The notes under the pieces: model-generated | The model's input: only the letters and a program-made list of their open reading frames with translations | Database searches by the model: none | What the model was told of the DNA's origin: nothing | DNA from: Globodera rostochiensis | Lineage: Eukaryota > Nematoda > Chromadorea > Rhabditida > Heteroderidae | DNA: 64,000 nt | Reading direction: 5' to 3' | NCBI GenBank assembly: GCA_018350325.1 | Contig: JAEVLN010000033.1 | Location: forward strand, 372,001 to 436,000 | Shown: positions 10,947 to 22,840 of the stretch, piece after piece | Numbering within the stretch: position 1 is the stretch's first letter | Layout: every line of letters begins with the position of its first letter | Position numbers and translations under genes: made by a program

Positions 10947-12080
10947 TCAACAACAGAACGGCTTCACTTCCTCGTCGTCACATGCCCGTTGAGTGCAACA
11001 AATGTCCGTAATTTTGCTAAAGCCCAGCGATTCTGCAAATTTTAAAAATTTTTTTGTTAAAATTATTGTGGCGAATTTTACGTTTTTTCATGCGACGCCG
11101 CATGTCCAATTGGCTTTCTCCGTCTCTTTTCCCCATTATTATCGCTTCATCGGTCTCTGAAAGAAAATTCAAAAATAAATTTAAATATTTTTATTTATTT
11201 TTTAAATTTAAAAGAGAGAAACTTTTTTTTGTTGAAAAATTTTTACCTGATGGATTTGGCGATCTAAGACAGCCACCGCACACAGTCTGGATGTGTTTCA
11301 GCAGCAAAGTGCCGCAGCGACGGACAGACTTTTTGCGTTTGGGCGGCAGCAGTGGAAGCATCACCACCGATTGGTCCTGAAACTGCTCCGTGCGGTCGTC
11401 CGTTGATGATGAGGAGGACACTTTAGAAAATTGGAAATGTAAATTTTTTAAAAAAATAATATAATTTTGATTGGCATTAAAAATGTTTTTTTAAATATTT
11501 ATTTACAGATGTTTTCTTCTGTTGACGAAGAACTCCTGCTGTTGTCCATTGCCAATTTGTAGTCGATGAGAGGCAAAAAGTTGTTGTTGTTGTTGCCGGA
11601 CTCAGCCTCCACATCGTCAAGCAGTTTGAGCAGCACAAGCGGTGGCATTCTTTGTTCATCTGTGAATTGTTGCTGAGCTTCTTCTGTTTGTTGTTGCCGC
11701 TGTTTTTGATGCATTTTTGTGGCCCTCTTCAGTGCCGCATGTTTCGATTGATGCTGCGGTTGTGGCTGTTGATGTGCGTTGTTGTCGGTGTTGGCATTTT
11801 CAGTGTTGAAAACATTGCTAGGTATCAGTTCGGCATTTGAAATTGCGCCAAATGAAGATAGAAGAACACAACAAAATGCCAAAAACATCAGCACAGTGGT
11901 GGGCGGCGACCAACAACAAACTCTGCACACAATTTTATGCCGAAATGCGCCAACTCTGGTGCTGTTGTTATTACACAAATTTGTGCCGTTGTTTGTGGCT
12001 GCTTCTGCTGCTGCGCTTTTGTCGTTGGCACAAATTGTTGTTTTTGTTGCATTTGTATCGCTTGTCCCAGTCAGTGCCAT
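10947..12080 (-). CDS. Insulin-like peptide precursor
   Basis: Four exons, 12080-11507, 11420-11247, 11156-11082 and 11032-10947, all joining in frame to a TGA. Exon 2 carries a B-chain motif, RRCGTLLLKHIQTVCGGC, with the insulin spacing Cys-Gly and C-x11-C. Exon 3 is a connecting segment with GKR and RRRMKK basic sites for convertase cleavage. Exon 4 encodes an A-chain-like end, ITDICCTQRACDDEEVKPFC plus a final Cys. The extra Cys in B (VCGGC) and the closing CC in A suggest a fourth disulfide, as in many nematode insulins. The A chain has four residues between CC and the next C, where vertebrate insulin has three. A second possible start at 11888 gives a clean signal peptide, MFLAFCCVLLSSFGAISNA; with the 12080 start the hydrophobic stretch is internal. 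Such ligands act on DAF-2-type receptors in development and dauer control; the specific role is inferred. Confidence 0.78.
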
Positions 12081-13383
12081 TTTTGCGAACAAACAAATAA
12101 AAAAACGGACCAATTTTGTGGTCTAATGTTTTTAAACTTAAAATAATTAATTTGTGAAATTGAATTTTTTCAAAAAGATTTGAAGATGTGTGTGAATTGG
12201 GCAAAGTGACAACTATTTTCAATTATTTTAAATTTTTAATTAATTATTGTAAATTAATTATTAAAGCGAAAAAATGGAACATGAAAATGAATGGGAAATT
12301 ATGATGTTGGCAGGTAATTATAAGTGGTAAAAGTGTGAAAAAATTATGTGAAAATGTCGCGCGTTTGCGTGAAAAATGAAAGTTAATGACGACGAATGAA
12401 CGACGAAAAACTTTGAAAAATTAATTAGACAATTTATAGCTTTAACATTGTTGCATTAGGAATTAAACTAATAACCCAACATTTGGTAAAACTTAAATAA
12501 GTCATATAATTTCAAATATTTGATATTTTTTTTGCATATTCAGTTTTCAATTTTAAATCACAAAAAGACAGAATTTAAATTAAATATTATTATAACAAAT
12601 TGTTTTGAAAATTAAGTGCAATTTGCGTGTTCGGAAATGACCATAAAAAATGTGTTGAGATTAAAAGAGTTTGGTGCGTAAAACTTAAAGTTCGTGTGTG
12701 CCATTTTCAAAAGGTGTTTTGTATTGGCATGGCAAATGCCATTGCCCTTTTAATTTTTTGAACAATTCCCAAAATTTGTTATATTTTGTAGTCGGACATT
12801 ATTACACAAATGTCGTCGAATTTGAACTTTTCTGCGAGACAATTTACATGAGAAGACGGCAAAATGGCAATCCGAAATTTTATGTTTTATATCCGGTGTA
12901 TAAAGGAATTATTTGAAAGTTTGAGAAACTATGTAATTAAAAGGTTAAATTTGAATAAAACCCGGGGTGGGTGGGTGTTGGTTGGGCTCACAGTTTTGAT
13001 TTTTTAAATTAAAAAACCAAAACGCCCCGCCGCTGTTTGAGCCGAGACATGACTAACAAAAAAAATTTAAAAAATATTATTTAATGAAAATTGAGAAGCC
13101 CCGGGAGACGGACGGACGGACGGGCCGATGGAAGCGGCGCTATTTTGTGCTGAAAAATAAGCACAGACTCATCTCGCGTGGTCACGGACAGACGACAACG
13201 TAATTTATTATTATTATGTAGGAGGCAATCGCGGAAGTACGGCGCAAAATACAAATTTTTGAGAGCATTAAGGGCATCATCAGCAGGTGTTATAATTTCT
13301 TTGGATACAAAAAGCCAAATAAATTGTCGAAAGAATTTTTTAAATTTTCTTTTACAATTTATATTATTATCAAATAAAAATAA
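12081..13383. other. Intergenic region with two weak exon-like patches
   Basis: At about 12776-12915, after TTTTGTAG, an open frame reads EFELFCETIYMRRRQNG. At 13105-13290 two short open stretches read RWKRRYFVLKNKHRLIS (reminiscent of the first strands of a PH domain) and RQSRKYGAKYKFLRAL, separated by a possible GTAATT...ATGTAG intron. Neither can be built into a gene. Confidence 0.25.
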
Positions 13384-13548
13384 ATGATGAATGTCATCAT
13401 TCTTTTTCCGGTACTGGTTTGTGCTTTTGGTCAGGTGAAATTACAAAGTTTGTTTATTCCGTCCGAGCCCCTCTCTGACTGGAGTGTGGCGGGCGGCGTG
13501 ATATTTTTGAAAAATTCCGCAAAAATATGTAGTTCCGGCTATACTTAG
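13384..13548 (+). CDS. Small putative secreted protein (54 aa)
   Basis: Single open frame of 55 codons including stop. The start MMNVIILFPVLVCAFGQ is a strong signal-peptide candidate. The short mature part contains IPSEPLSDWSVAGGVIF and one Cys near the end. There are no homologues I recognise. The ORF is short enough to arise by chance and could continue through an intron, so it is offered as a candidate only. Confidence 0.3.
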   Translation: MMNVIILFPVLVCAFGQVKLQSLFIPSEPLSDWSVAGGVIFLKNSAKICSSGYT

Positions 13549-13645
13549 GACGAAGTACGTCACCTGTTGACCACAAAAACTTTTGATAACAAAAAATGAT
13601 CGCTAAAAATTGTTTAACCATTTAATATACAAAAAAAACCCCTTC

Positions 13646-13713
13646 AGTTTTTTGAATAATTCCATTTCCTAGCTAACTTAGTTTTTTGAATATTTCCATT
13701 TCCTAGCTAACTT
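13646..13713 (+). repeat. 34-bp direct tandem duplication
   Basis: Two adjacent copies of AGTTTTTTGAATA(A/T)TTCCATTTCCTAGCTAACTT, differing at one position. Confidence 0.92.
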
Positions 13714-14123
13714 TTAAATTCAAAATCAGCAAAATGTGCAAGAGTTGGAAATGCAAAATTTGTTGATTTTTAAGGCCTAACCCCACTCAATAAATTGTGT
13801 TGGGAAAAAACGAAAAAACGGTGGTTGTCTGTTGTCCGCGCGCAAGAGGTCACAACCACACATTGGCGCACAATTATGCACTTCCTCACCATCATCGGCA
13901 CGGCACACCCACCATCAACAACAGCAGCAGCATCATATTACGAACATGTATGCATGCATGTGTTTATGGCCAAAAAATCTGTCTCCAAAAACATATCATT
14001 ATTATTTTACGTTCATAATCCGCCTAATGATGCTGCTGAGCTGCTGCTGACTGCTGACTGATGCTTATGTGATGATGGGTCGGATGCACAGACGCAAATT
14101 GGCCGTCGCGGTCGTATGTTTTC

Positions 14124-14230
14124 TCCCCCCCCCCCATCCCACCCAACGCCCCCGAGTTCCGTCCCGTCCCATGTTAGCAAGCAGCCCCTGGGGGGGGGGG
14201 GGGAAAGCGTGGGGGGTGGGGGGAGGGGAT
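14124..14230 (+). repeat. C-run / G-run segment with quadruplex potential
   Basis: A run of about 13 C, a run of about 15 G and further GGGG blocks within 110 bp. G-quadruplexes are possible on either strand; no gene is associated. Confidence 0.7.
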
Positions 14231-17200
14231 TATGTTCTCGAGAGGTTAAAAGTGTGTTCGTTCTTTTAATAAAAATTCGGCATTAATAAAACCAATGAAG
14301 AATGCCAACGTGGTGCATCAAATGCAATGATAATCAAGCGTAAAAATGCCAACTTTCCTAATAATAATATTAAAAAACAAAAAAAAAAAATTTGGGCAAA
14401 ATCGACGAAAAATATAAAAATGAAAAAATAATTTGCAGTCAATTTTTAGCTTTGAAATGGCGGATGTAAATGCACGCAAAACAAATGGTTAGAAAAATGA
14501 CTTTTAATGGCCACTGAATTTATATGTGTGAAACGACAAAAGTAAACAAAAAATGGCACGACATTTATTCAACTGATCTTATGCCAATCGAATAAATTTA
14601 AAAAAATTGAATGCCAAAAAAAACCTATCAAAAGGAGCCAAAATGACAGAAACTTAAATAGAAAATAAACGGAAAAAAACGGAAATAGGACAGGAGTTAG
14701 TAATTTATCTAAGAGAAAATTGTAAACATTAAATTTAATGGCATCAATTAAAGCAAATAAAATAGACACAATATTTTTGTCAGGCCAAAACTGGAAAAAC
14801 TAAGGACAAGTACAAACTGTTTATTTTCATCACCAGCCCGAAAACAACTCCTGGGAAAATAAAAAATAAAAATTGGACGACGCGACGACGTCCAAATATG
14901 GCGCAAAAACAGAAAAAAAATTGCGCAACAAGGCAAATGCAATGAGCCGATAAGTGGTACACAAATAGGACAAATTAATTTTAAAATTATTATTAAAAAT
15001 TGATTTTTGAGTCTTCAAAAATTCATTGAACTTCATAATTTTAAGAAATATTAATTAATATATTGTTGGGGATAAGTAAAGTCAAATTTAGTGTTGAATT
15101 ATGACATTTATTATAATTGTATTCGTTAATTCAAAATCAAATACCGAGAAAAGCCTAACAGAAAATGAAAAGAGATTTTTTGATGTTTAAAATGACATAC
15201 CAATTAAATTCAATTAAGTTATCTCACAAAATTTTGCTAGATTATAATTTTTTTTGTAAATTATATGGACTGACTGACCGTCTCATGAGCAAAAAATTAA
15301 TTTGTTTGTCGTGCAAAACAAATGTTTTGATGCTCGGGGACGGGACTTTGGTTGTTCTTTGTGGCCTCACTTTGATGCAGAAAATGAGATAATTTGGCCA
15401 AAAATTTGTTAATTTTTTTAGGACTTTCACTCACAAAATTATTAGCAAAGATCATTTAATAAATGTTTTTATTTCTTTAAAATAAAATAAAAAGTATGTT
15501 TAAATAGAAGCTAAAAATAGGGGTGATGAGAAAAAATATTCACTTTCTTGCTCATTTTCATATGAATTTCCCGTCGAGAATGACGAAGAAATTGAAAATT
15601 TAAATTTTTAAGCTTAAAAAGTAATTTATTCAGTTAAAATAACATAATGCAACCAAAAAACGCTGCATAATTTTTCATTTTTTTGACCAAACTTTGCCGT
15701 ACAATTGCACATAAATATTTATTCATGAACAACCCCCCGACAGACAATTACAATTTTGCTAATGCCAAAATAATGTAATGAATGCCTTATTCTGGCATTT
15801 TTTTCCCCGGTGAATCCCCTAAAGGGTTTGTTTACCAGTGTCCGGATGAGTATTATTATAACATTTCGGCTAATGATTAAAAAGAACATCGCTCTTTTTA
15901 TACTCGCATTATAAGGGGCATTTATTTTTAGCACGCTGGTGGCTTCTCGCCTTAATTTTTTTGCCGATGCAACACAAAAAATAGACGGGGAAAGTATTTG
16001 GCAAAATGCATCAAAGATTGCGGGAAAAAGGAAGAAATTCAAATTATTGAGATGCAAATCAAAATTTTTGAGGAAAAAATATATACAAAAAAAATCTTAA
16101 TCGGAATCTCGGCATAAAATTGATCTAATAAAAATCTATTTCAAAAATTTAGGGCTTTTACTTGAAAAAATATAAATGATTTTTCAAACAATAAAATGAA
16201 TGATCTCTTATTTAAATGATCACAAATAATAATAAAAAAAAAACTGGAAAAACGTTTACCTTTTTGTACAACAACCAACTCTACTCAATGTGTAGATAAA
16301 ATAAAATCTTTGCATTATCAATTCCGATAATCAGCGGCGGTGGCGTGAAAAAAGAAAAGGACGACACTTTCACTTTTCTGAGAAATGTTTCTGGATTTTT
16401 GCACGTGAATAATTTTTTGCGTTGTTTTATCACGTGATTTGTTATTGTTAATCTTTTTATTAGCAATTGTTTGTGTGGTTTTTGATCGCAAAAATATCAT
16501 TTTTTTTTGTACATTAATGTCATTAAAATATAACAAAAAAATGGTATAATAATATTTTTTTAAAAAAGATCAATCGTTGATAGATTTATGCAACAAAAAG
16601 AAAAGAAGGTAAAATGATATACCCCCAACCTATGCCAAAAACATTTGTGCCACAAAATTTTATGCAATTCACGTGCCCTGCCCTCCCTCCCCCCCCCCCC
16701 CTCCCTCAAAGTGCGTCGTCGTTGACGAAATGCCAAAAACATTCAAAAATAATAATTGTGCGTAAGTGAAACCATCGCCCCCGCCCGCCTCTGGCGATAA
16801 ATTAAAACAAACATAACATATTTTATTATTATTACGGCACAAAAGCACCTGTGCACTTCAGAATGAACAACAATAATATGTTGCGGTTTTGTTACCCTTT
16901 GAGTGACGCTTTTTGTGTTCGTTGAGGTCCGCAAATTTGGATGACGTGGGAGCGGTGTGCGGCAGGGAATCCCACTTTTTGAACCACAAGACTCAAAAAT
17001 GTGTTAATTGAACCACTTAACAAATTCACGTGAATTTTGTGAATAAAAGAATGCAAAATTTATTTTTGTATGGCAAAATTCCCATCGTTATGGTATTTTG
17101 ACGTTGGCGGGACGGCGCCGGAGGGGAGAAGACGTGCGAAAAATTTTAAAATTATATAAACAATAAATTAGTTAAAAATTGTATATATGGCACTTTTTAT

Positions 17201-18165
17201 TTAAAAATTTGGCTTCGTTATATATTTTTTGGTTTTCGTATTAAATTTTGACAGAGGAGACCACCGATCGCAAAATTGATGTCGGGTGGTGGTGATGGCA
17301 TTGGGGGCTTCTGGGCAAACAAACAAGCGTCAATTTGAATTTGAGGAAATTAAGCAAAATGCAATTTCTTAAAAACCCGGCATTAAAAAACAGTACTTAT
17401 TTTGTTGTGATCCGCCGACCGTTTTTTATGTTCAGACTCATACTGTGCCGGCTCACACTTTGATCAAAAAGCCACACGGAGAAATAATTTAATGGCAACC
17501 GAAGGTACTTTCAAAACCCGAAAAGGTCAAAAACCATTATCAAAATTCATGCCCTCCAGGGCATGGCCCAGTCAATAGAATGGCAAAATCAACGTCAGCT
17601 TAAACCCATTCACGCAAATGCAATGAAATGTTGTACATCCCAAATAATTTTTCATTTTATTTTTGCATTGTGCTATTGCTACGCCGCTAAGATGACGCGG
17701 TTGAATGGAATCAATATTTTTCCTTGCCAGCTTTTTGATTTTTTTATGAGAATAATAATTTTATAATAAAATTATTATTATTATTTATGTAGTTTACTCA
17801 AAATAATCAATAAACAAAATAATTATTTCCGATTAGGTATACAGAATAGACAAAAAATTGTTTAGAAAAATAATATTTATTTATTTCCGATTATTATATT
17901 ATAGACAAAAAATAATAATTTCGGTGTTGGCCGAATTAAAAGTGTTTTACACGTGAAAATATCATATAAATATAAATGCAACGTTTGTTTTCAAAAAAAA
18001 TTTATGTATTTACAAAAACATATATTGTTTTATTGATGATATAATTAACATAAATTAATTTAAAATTAAATGTACAATTGCCATTCTTCACTATTCCGAC
18101 ATTAAATTAATCTCTGTTCCCGTTCATACTTTTGTCAGATGAATATGATTTCATTTTTCAGAAAA

Positions 18166-19825
18166 ATGCAAACATATTTAAATATTTGCGTTATTTTGAT
18201 TACCTTTTTAAAAACTTTAAATGCTCATCCAAAAGGCAAAAATGTCATTACGGATGACCAAACACGTTCGTTGAAAAAATAAAAATAAAAATTTTTAGAT
18301 TTATTTGTTGCTACATTTTTAAAAAATTTAAAGAATAAATTAATTTGTAATTTAAAATTCATAAATTAAATTGATTAAAAGAAATCAATCCTTTAAAATC
18401 GTTTAAGCAGACGAATCCGATTGGTCGAAACGAAGTGATAATTCGAAGATAATCCACGCAGCTTTTCCAGAAATACCAAAAAAAGGTAAACAACTTAGTT
18501 TTGAAGGCGATTTTATACGTATTGATGGCAACATTTTTCCAGCGGAAGGTATGTTTTATATTTAATACATTTTAAATATACGCGATTAATTTGTTTTTTA
18601 GATTTTCTTGAAACGTTTTCTGAGGACGGAGAGGAGAGGATAAAAATAAAATGGGATAAATATGACGAAGAAATTGCTTCTGTCAATAACCAGGAGCATG
18701 GCCGTTCAATATTATGTAATTTAAAATATATTTCTAATTTATATACCGTATTTAATACGGTATATTGTGTATTTTGGATAAATTTGTGATAAAGTTGTGT
18801 AAGATTAATACCGGGGGTAATTTATATATTTTTTAATGTAAAAAAGTAAATTTGCATTTTGAAAATTGAACAAAATTTAGCTGCTAGCTCATCGTATGGA
18901 GTATCTGGAACTGCTAGGTATTTTTTGAATCAATTATTAAATTATATAATTAAGCAATTAATTATATGCGTTTTGCTGAATTATGCTTCCCAGTGAGCAG
19001 TGAAAGTGCTGATGATCAAATGGAAAATGAAAAAACACTTGGTAATATAAATAGATAAATGTAATTAAGCAAATATATATAATTGAAAGTATTAATAAAA
19101 TTATTAAAAATATTATAATAAATCATTTAGACGAAAGAAAAGTTCACCGGAATTATATTGAAATTGACAGAAATATGTATCAATGCGAAGGTTTTTAAAA
19201 ATTTTATTGTTTCATTCAGAAAAATTCAGATTTTTACGCATCTTTATGGGAAGATAACGACGAACTCGATAATTATAGTAAAATTGCACAAATTGGCAAC
19301 AGCTCCAACGAAATAACGACAAATAATGGCAATTTTTTCAAATTTCTTCGATTTAAAATATTAAGAACAATTTTCTTATAAATTCAAAATTCATATTTTT
19401 TAAAACATCAATTTTTATTTGTTAAATTAATTATTGCCTAAATTCAGAGGAAGAACCAGATGTACATTCAAAGCGAAGTGAAACTTCAATGATTGTTCGT
19501 CAAGTTTTTCCAAAAATTCCTAAAAAAGCCAAAAAACTTGGGTTTGAAGACAAAAATATTCGAATTGATGGAAAACTTTACCCATCAGAAAGTAGTGAAA
19601 AAATTTTTTTAGGCCTTTGATAATTTTTTAAAACAAAAAAACCTACAGAATTTCTTGAAAGTTTGGCGAACTCGAGAGCTTCAACAATTAATTGCAAAAG
19701 CCCTGACTATGAGGAAGTTGCTGGCGAAGAAAATGGCAATTTTTTTAACCGATTAAATTAATTTTTTATTTAAAAACGACTTTCATTTAGTTGCGTTCTC
19801 GACAACCAAAAATAGCTGCAAGTAA
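18166..19825 (+). CDS. Secreted protein of unknown family with duplicated FP(E/K)IPKK / IRIDG module
   Basis: Ten short exons keep one frame to a TAA (284 residues): 18166-18265, 18411-18548, 18602-18715, 18881-18917, 19001-19041, 19131-19190, 19230-19328, 19448-19591, 19649-19735, 19791-19825. The N-terminus MQTYLNICVILITFLKTLNA is a signal peptide, and TTTTTCAG lies just before the ATG as a likely trans-splice acceptor. The mature protein is charged and contains an internal duplication. Module 1 has KRSDNS, FPEIPKKGKQ and IRIDGNIFPAEDFLETF. Module 2 has KRSETS, FPKIPKKAKK, IRIDGKLYPSE and FLESL. A partial third copy between them has IEIDRNMYQCEDFYASL. Module boundaries coincide with introns. 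Two introns (after 19328 and 19735) use a GC donor, both AATG/GCAATTTTT, themselves probably duplicated. I do not recognise the family; a secreted effector-type protein is inference. Confidence 0.75.
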
Positions 19826-19964
19826 AACGGAGTTTTCGACTTCTTTCATTATTAAATGCTTTTATAGTTATTAAATTTGATGACTTAAATAGTAAAGCTA
19901 AACTCTTTTTATGAATTTACATTTTTATTATATTAAATGTTTGAATTTTCCGCAACAATTGCAG

Positions 19965-20140
19965 ACAACTCGCCAAAGCAATATGGCGCTGCGTGCGCAA
20001 AGGCGCTCGAGTCATCAGAGCCGCCTGCCCGCGCTGCCGTTGTTTGCGCGTAACTGCACGCGATGCGAAAGCAAATCATGTTGTGCACCATTAATGACTG
20101 CAAATGCAAGCACTTGAGCGCAGCGGACAAGCAGGACTGA
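19965..20140 (+). pseudogene. Cysteine-rich exon remnant with in-frame stop
   Basis: After a TTGCAG acceptor, one frame reads NSPKQYGAACAKALESSEPP, then PARAAVVCA, an in-frame TAA at 20051, then LCTINDCKCKHLSAADKQD and TGA. The Cys spacing near the end resembles the C-x2-C-x4-C close of the Ly6-like modules at 25-29 kb. The overlapping frame 19911-20117 is also open (68 codons, with CTRCESKSCC), so which frame was coding is uncertain. Confidence 0.3.
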
Positions 20141-20459
20141 AATGACAACAAATTTGAATGTGCCCATTTTGTATATGCCAATTATTTTCAAATCAAATAA
20201 GAGTGAATATGATGGCGATTTCCAGGGCTTTTCTTGTTCTTCTTTACGTGCTTAATCCAATCTATGATGATTTATTTGTCACAATTTGCATTGCGGGAAT
20301 TATTTAAAGAATTAAACAAAATGTATTCCTTTATTTAAAGAAAGTCATCAAAATTTTCTCTTCATATTTGACGTTTTAAAAAAATTTAATTTTTTTTCAA
20401 ATTTTAGAATTAATGAAACTAATTTAGAGTATTCCCAATTTTATACTAGCCTTAGAGAT

Positions 20460-20580
20460 TGGACCATCGAGATTTCGATCGTGAAACTTTGGCCCGACCA
20501 GTTTGATCAAGGTTCTGAGATTTTGATCGAGAATTTCGTTTAAACCGAAAATTTCGGTTCCAGTCCAATATTTGAACAAA
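20460..20580 (+). repeat. Palindromic-word patch (ATCGAGATTTCGATC type)
   Basis: Overlapping words of GATTTCGATC/TTTGATCAA/AAATTTCG type. A related patch lies in the intron at 21320-21400 (TTCTCGATCAAG, GATCGAAATTTCGATC). It resembles the interiors of the hAT-like mini-elements elsewhere, but ends and target duplication were not found. Confidence 0.5.
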
Positions 20581-20710
20581 AATTTGGTAAAAATATTGCA
20601 GAACTAAAAACATTGTATTATTTCAAATTAATGGCGTTGTGACTTTTTTTTTGTTCATTTTTTTAGCAAATTTAATGTAAATTAAAATATAATTAAAAAT
20701 TGTTTATGAT

Positions 20711-20994
20711 TTTTTCTGGCCTCCTCATGTGATTTAGTGCTTTTTCTTTCTTATAATGCCAATGCTTCAAAGAAATAAACATTTTTCTGGCCTCCTCATG
20801 TGATTTAGTGCTTTTCCTTTCTCATAATGCCAATGCTTCAAAGAAATAAACATTTTTCTGGCCTACTCATGTGATTTAGTGCTTTTCCTTTCTCACAATG
20901 CCAATGCTTCAAAGAAATAAACATTTTTCTGGCCTCCTCATGTGATTTAGTGCTTTTCCTTTCTCATAATGCCAATGCTTTAAAGAAATGAGCA
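20711..20994 (+). repeat. 71-bp tandem repeat, four copies
   Basis: Four consecutive copies starting at 20711, 20782, 20853 and 20924. Each begins TTTTTCTGGCCT and ends near AAAGAAATAAACA, with only a few substitutions between copies. Confidence 0.97.
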
Positions 20995-21152
20995 ATTTCC
21001 TGGCATTCGTATCGATTTTGCTCTGTTAACCGCGCTTAAAAGCAGAAAAAAATGATTGGTAGCATCATTTAACCGCTGATTTACCTAATCAACAAAATTT
21101 TTAATCCTCTATTAAATTACTTTTATAAGATAAAACTTCCAAACCTAAAAAA

Positions 21153-21584
21153 ATGAATGCTTTTATTATTTTTGTCATTTTCATTGTATTCTTTTCACAA
21201 ATTTATGAAATCGATGCTTGTGGTGATTGTTCTGGGAAAAGCGAAAAGAAAAAGTCGGAGAAAATAAAGCATGATGATATTAAGGGTATGAAATTATTAT
21301 TAGAGTACGGACGATGAGATTCTCTTATAGATTCTCGGTAATTCTCGATCAAGATTTTTTCGAGCTTCTAGATCGAAATTTCGATCAAAGAAATACATGT
21401 TTATGTGTTTAAATTGTAATCACTTAAGCTCTCTTGAAAATCATTACAAAATTTCTATAAAAATTTAATTAATAAATGGGAATTAAATAAAATCTTTTTA
21501 TTAATTATTAATATTGTTATTTTAATAGCATTTCTAAAGACGAAAGAGACTGGCGGAGGAAGCAAGCTCATAAGACGAAAATGA
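21153..21584 (+). CDS. Small secreted Lys-rich protein with CxxC
   Basis: Two exons, 21153-21285 and 21529-21584, spliced in phase 1 (donor AAGG/GTATGA, acceptor TTTTAATAG); 62 residues. The N-terminus MNAFIIFVIFIVFFSQ is strongly hydrophobic. The mature part begins about CGDCSGKSEKKKSEKIK and ends GGGSKLIRRK. The 243-bp intron carries a patch of ATCGAAATTTCGAT words. No family is recognised. Signal peptide plus a short basic tail (possible nuclear-localisation-like ends) is seen in many nematode gland proteins, but that link is inference. Confidence 0.6.
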
Positions 21585-22224
21585 AAAGGAGGAACGGATG
21601 CGTGGCGTCATTTTGACAAACTTTAGAATTCTTTTAAAAATGCATGTATAAGTAAATTATTGTAGAAAACTATTTTTACATTCTTAGATAAAATGGAGTA
21701 GGCGCCTATTTTTTGCAATGTTAGTTCTTGGAAATGTAAAAGAAAATTTATTTAATTTTTTACTTAAATTATTTCTTTATTAAATTCACAAACAAATTTT
21801 TACTAAGCATGCAGCAATTTTTACACAAAAACGCTAAAATTTTTTTATTTTGTCCCCCAAAAATATACACGACTACTCCGTCTTTTAATAGTAAGGGTCA
21901 AGCAACCCTATTTGCTAGGCATTTTTTTAATTTTTTTTTTTTACTTTGACTTTCCATTTAAAACACTTCAAAGGTATAAAAAATTGTAGTAAAAAGTAAT
22001 AGAGAAGCAACCCCCCTGGCACGATGATTTATGGACGACAGTACGTATAAAGTAAAATTCAAAACGTCACCAACCCACCCAAAACAAATGCACTAATAGT
22101 AATTTTAATTTTTAATTAAATGTGTCGGCACAAATCATAAAGTAAATGGATCTTGGACCTATATCAAATTGTGTTTGTTTATGGTGCCTCTCAAATTTAT
22201 CATCAATCCCTCTCTTCCATCACT

Positions 22225-22840
22225 TCAATTGGCGAAGGTGGAGGACGCGACGTTCTCGGCACCGGTCGTGCCAGTCCCTTCAGTTTTGGTGCTGTTGAGA
22301 TTCTCGACGGTTCTCGTGACGGGCATTTTCAGTTCAATGTTTGCCTTGTTGCATTGGCCTTCGTTGCAAATTTCACATTTGGGAGTGCCACCGTCCTCGG
22401 CACAGATTGGGTCCAAATCATCGTGAGAGCATTTGCCACCCACAAGAGCACATGAGTTGACAATGAATATGTGAGTGCCATTTTCTGCATAAAATTTATT
22501 AAGTTTTAATTTGTTAATAATTTTCAAAAAAAATTTCCCCACCATCATGGCACGAATAGGTCTGGCACCCGGCAAAATCACCAACGCAATCATGCTCGTC
22601 CAACAGATTTTCCTCCCAAATGTCTTTCGTCTCCCAATTGCGCATTTTGTCATACAGTGCCACCGATGGCCTGCTACGGTGGCGGAGGGCATTGAAACAG
22701 TTGTCCACTTCAACCAATTAAATTTTTTAATTTAAATTTATCGCCGGCGGACCTTTCGAATCCCAAAAGCCCAATCCGTTTGAGTCCCAAAAGCCCAAGC
22801 TGGTATGTACAAGCGTAATGAGCGAGAACAGAGCAAACAT
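22225..22840 (-). CDS. Secreted Ly6/uPAR-like cysteine-rich protein, single module
   Basis: Three exons, 22840-22753, 22707-22543 and 22484-22225, giving 170 residues. MFALFSLITLVHTSLG is a signal peptide. Exon 2 contains VDNCFNALRHRS and CVGDFAGCQTYSC. Exon 3 contains VNSCALVGGKCSHDDLDPIC and CEICNEGQCNKA, closing with the CxxCxxxxCN pattern typical of Ly6-type three-finger domains, then a Thr/Ser-rich tail. The split of the module across a phase-1 intron is the same as in the six-module gene at 24934-29066, so the two are probably related by duplication and inversion. The acceptor of exon 2 (TTGAAG) is weak. Confidence 0.68.

Larger units (their letters stand above)
13549..18165. other. Long intergenic region
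   Basis: No gene supported over 4.6 kb. A hydrophobic minus-strand frame at 15719-16057 (112 codons) lacks splice context and family features. Homopolymer C and G runs at 14120-14230 and about 16682-16705, a 34-bp tandem duplication at 13646 and otherwise AT-rich DNA are present. Confidence 0.45.

Noticed and set aside
11652..12126. Plus-strand Leu/Cys-rich open frames
   Set aside because: Antisense to exon 1 of the insulin-like gene and generated by its Gln/Asn/Thr codon runs.
13795..14061. Three overlapping plus-strand frames
   Set aside because: All three frames are open only because the region is less AT-rich; none has a signal peptide, domain or splice support.
15719..16057. 112-codon hydrophobic minus-strand frame
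   Set aside because: Length is possible by chance in AT-rich DNA; no membrane-protein signature or adjacent exon.
20711..20994. CRISPR-like array
   Set aside because: Contiguous tandem units without spacers in a eukaryotic intergenic region.
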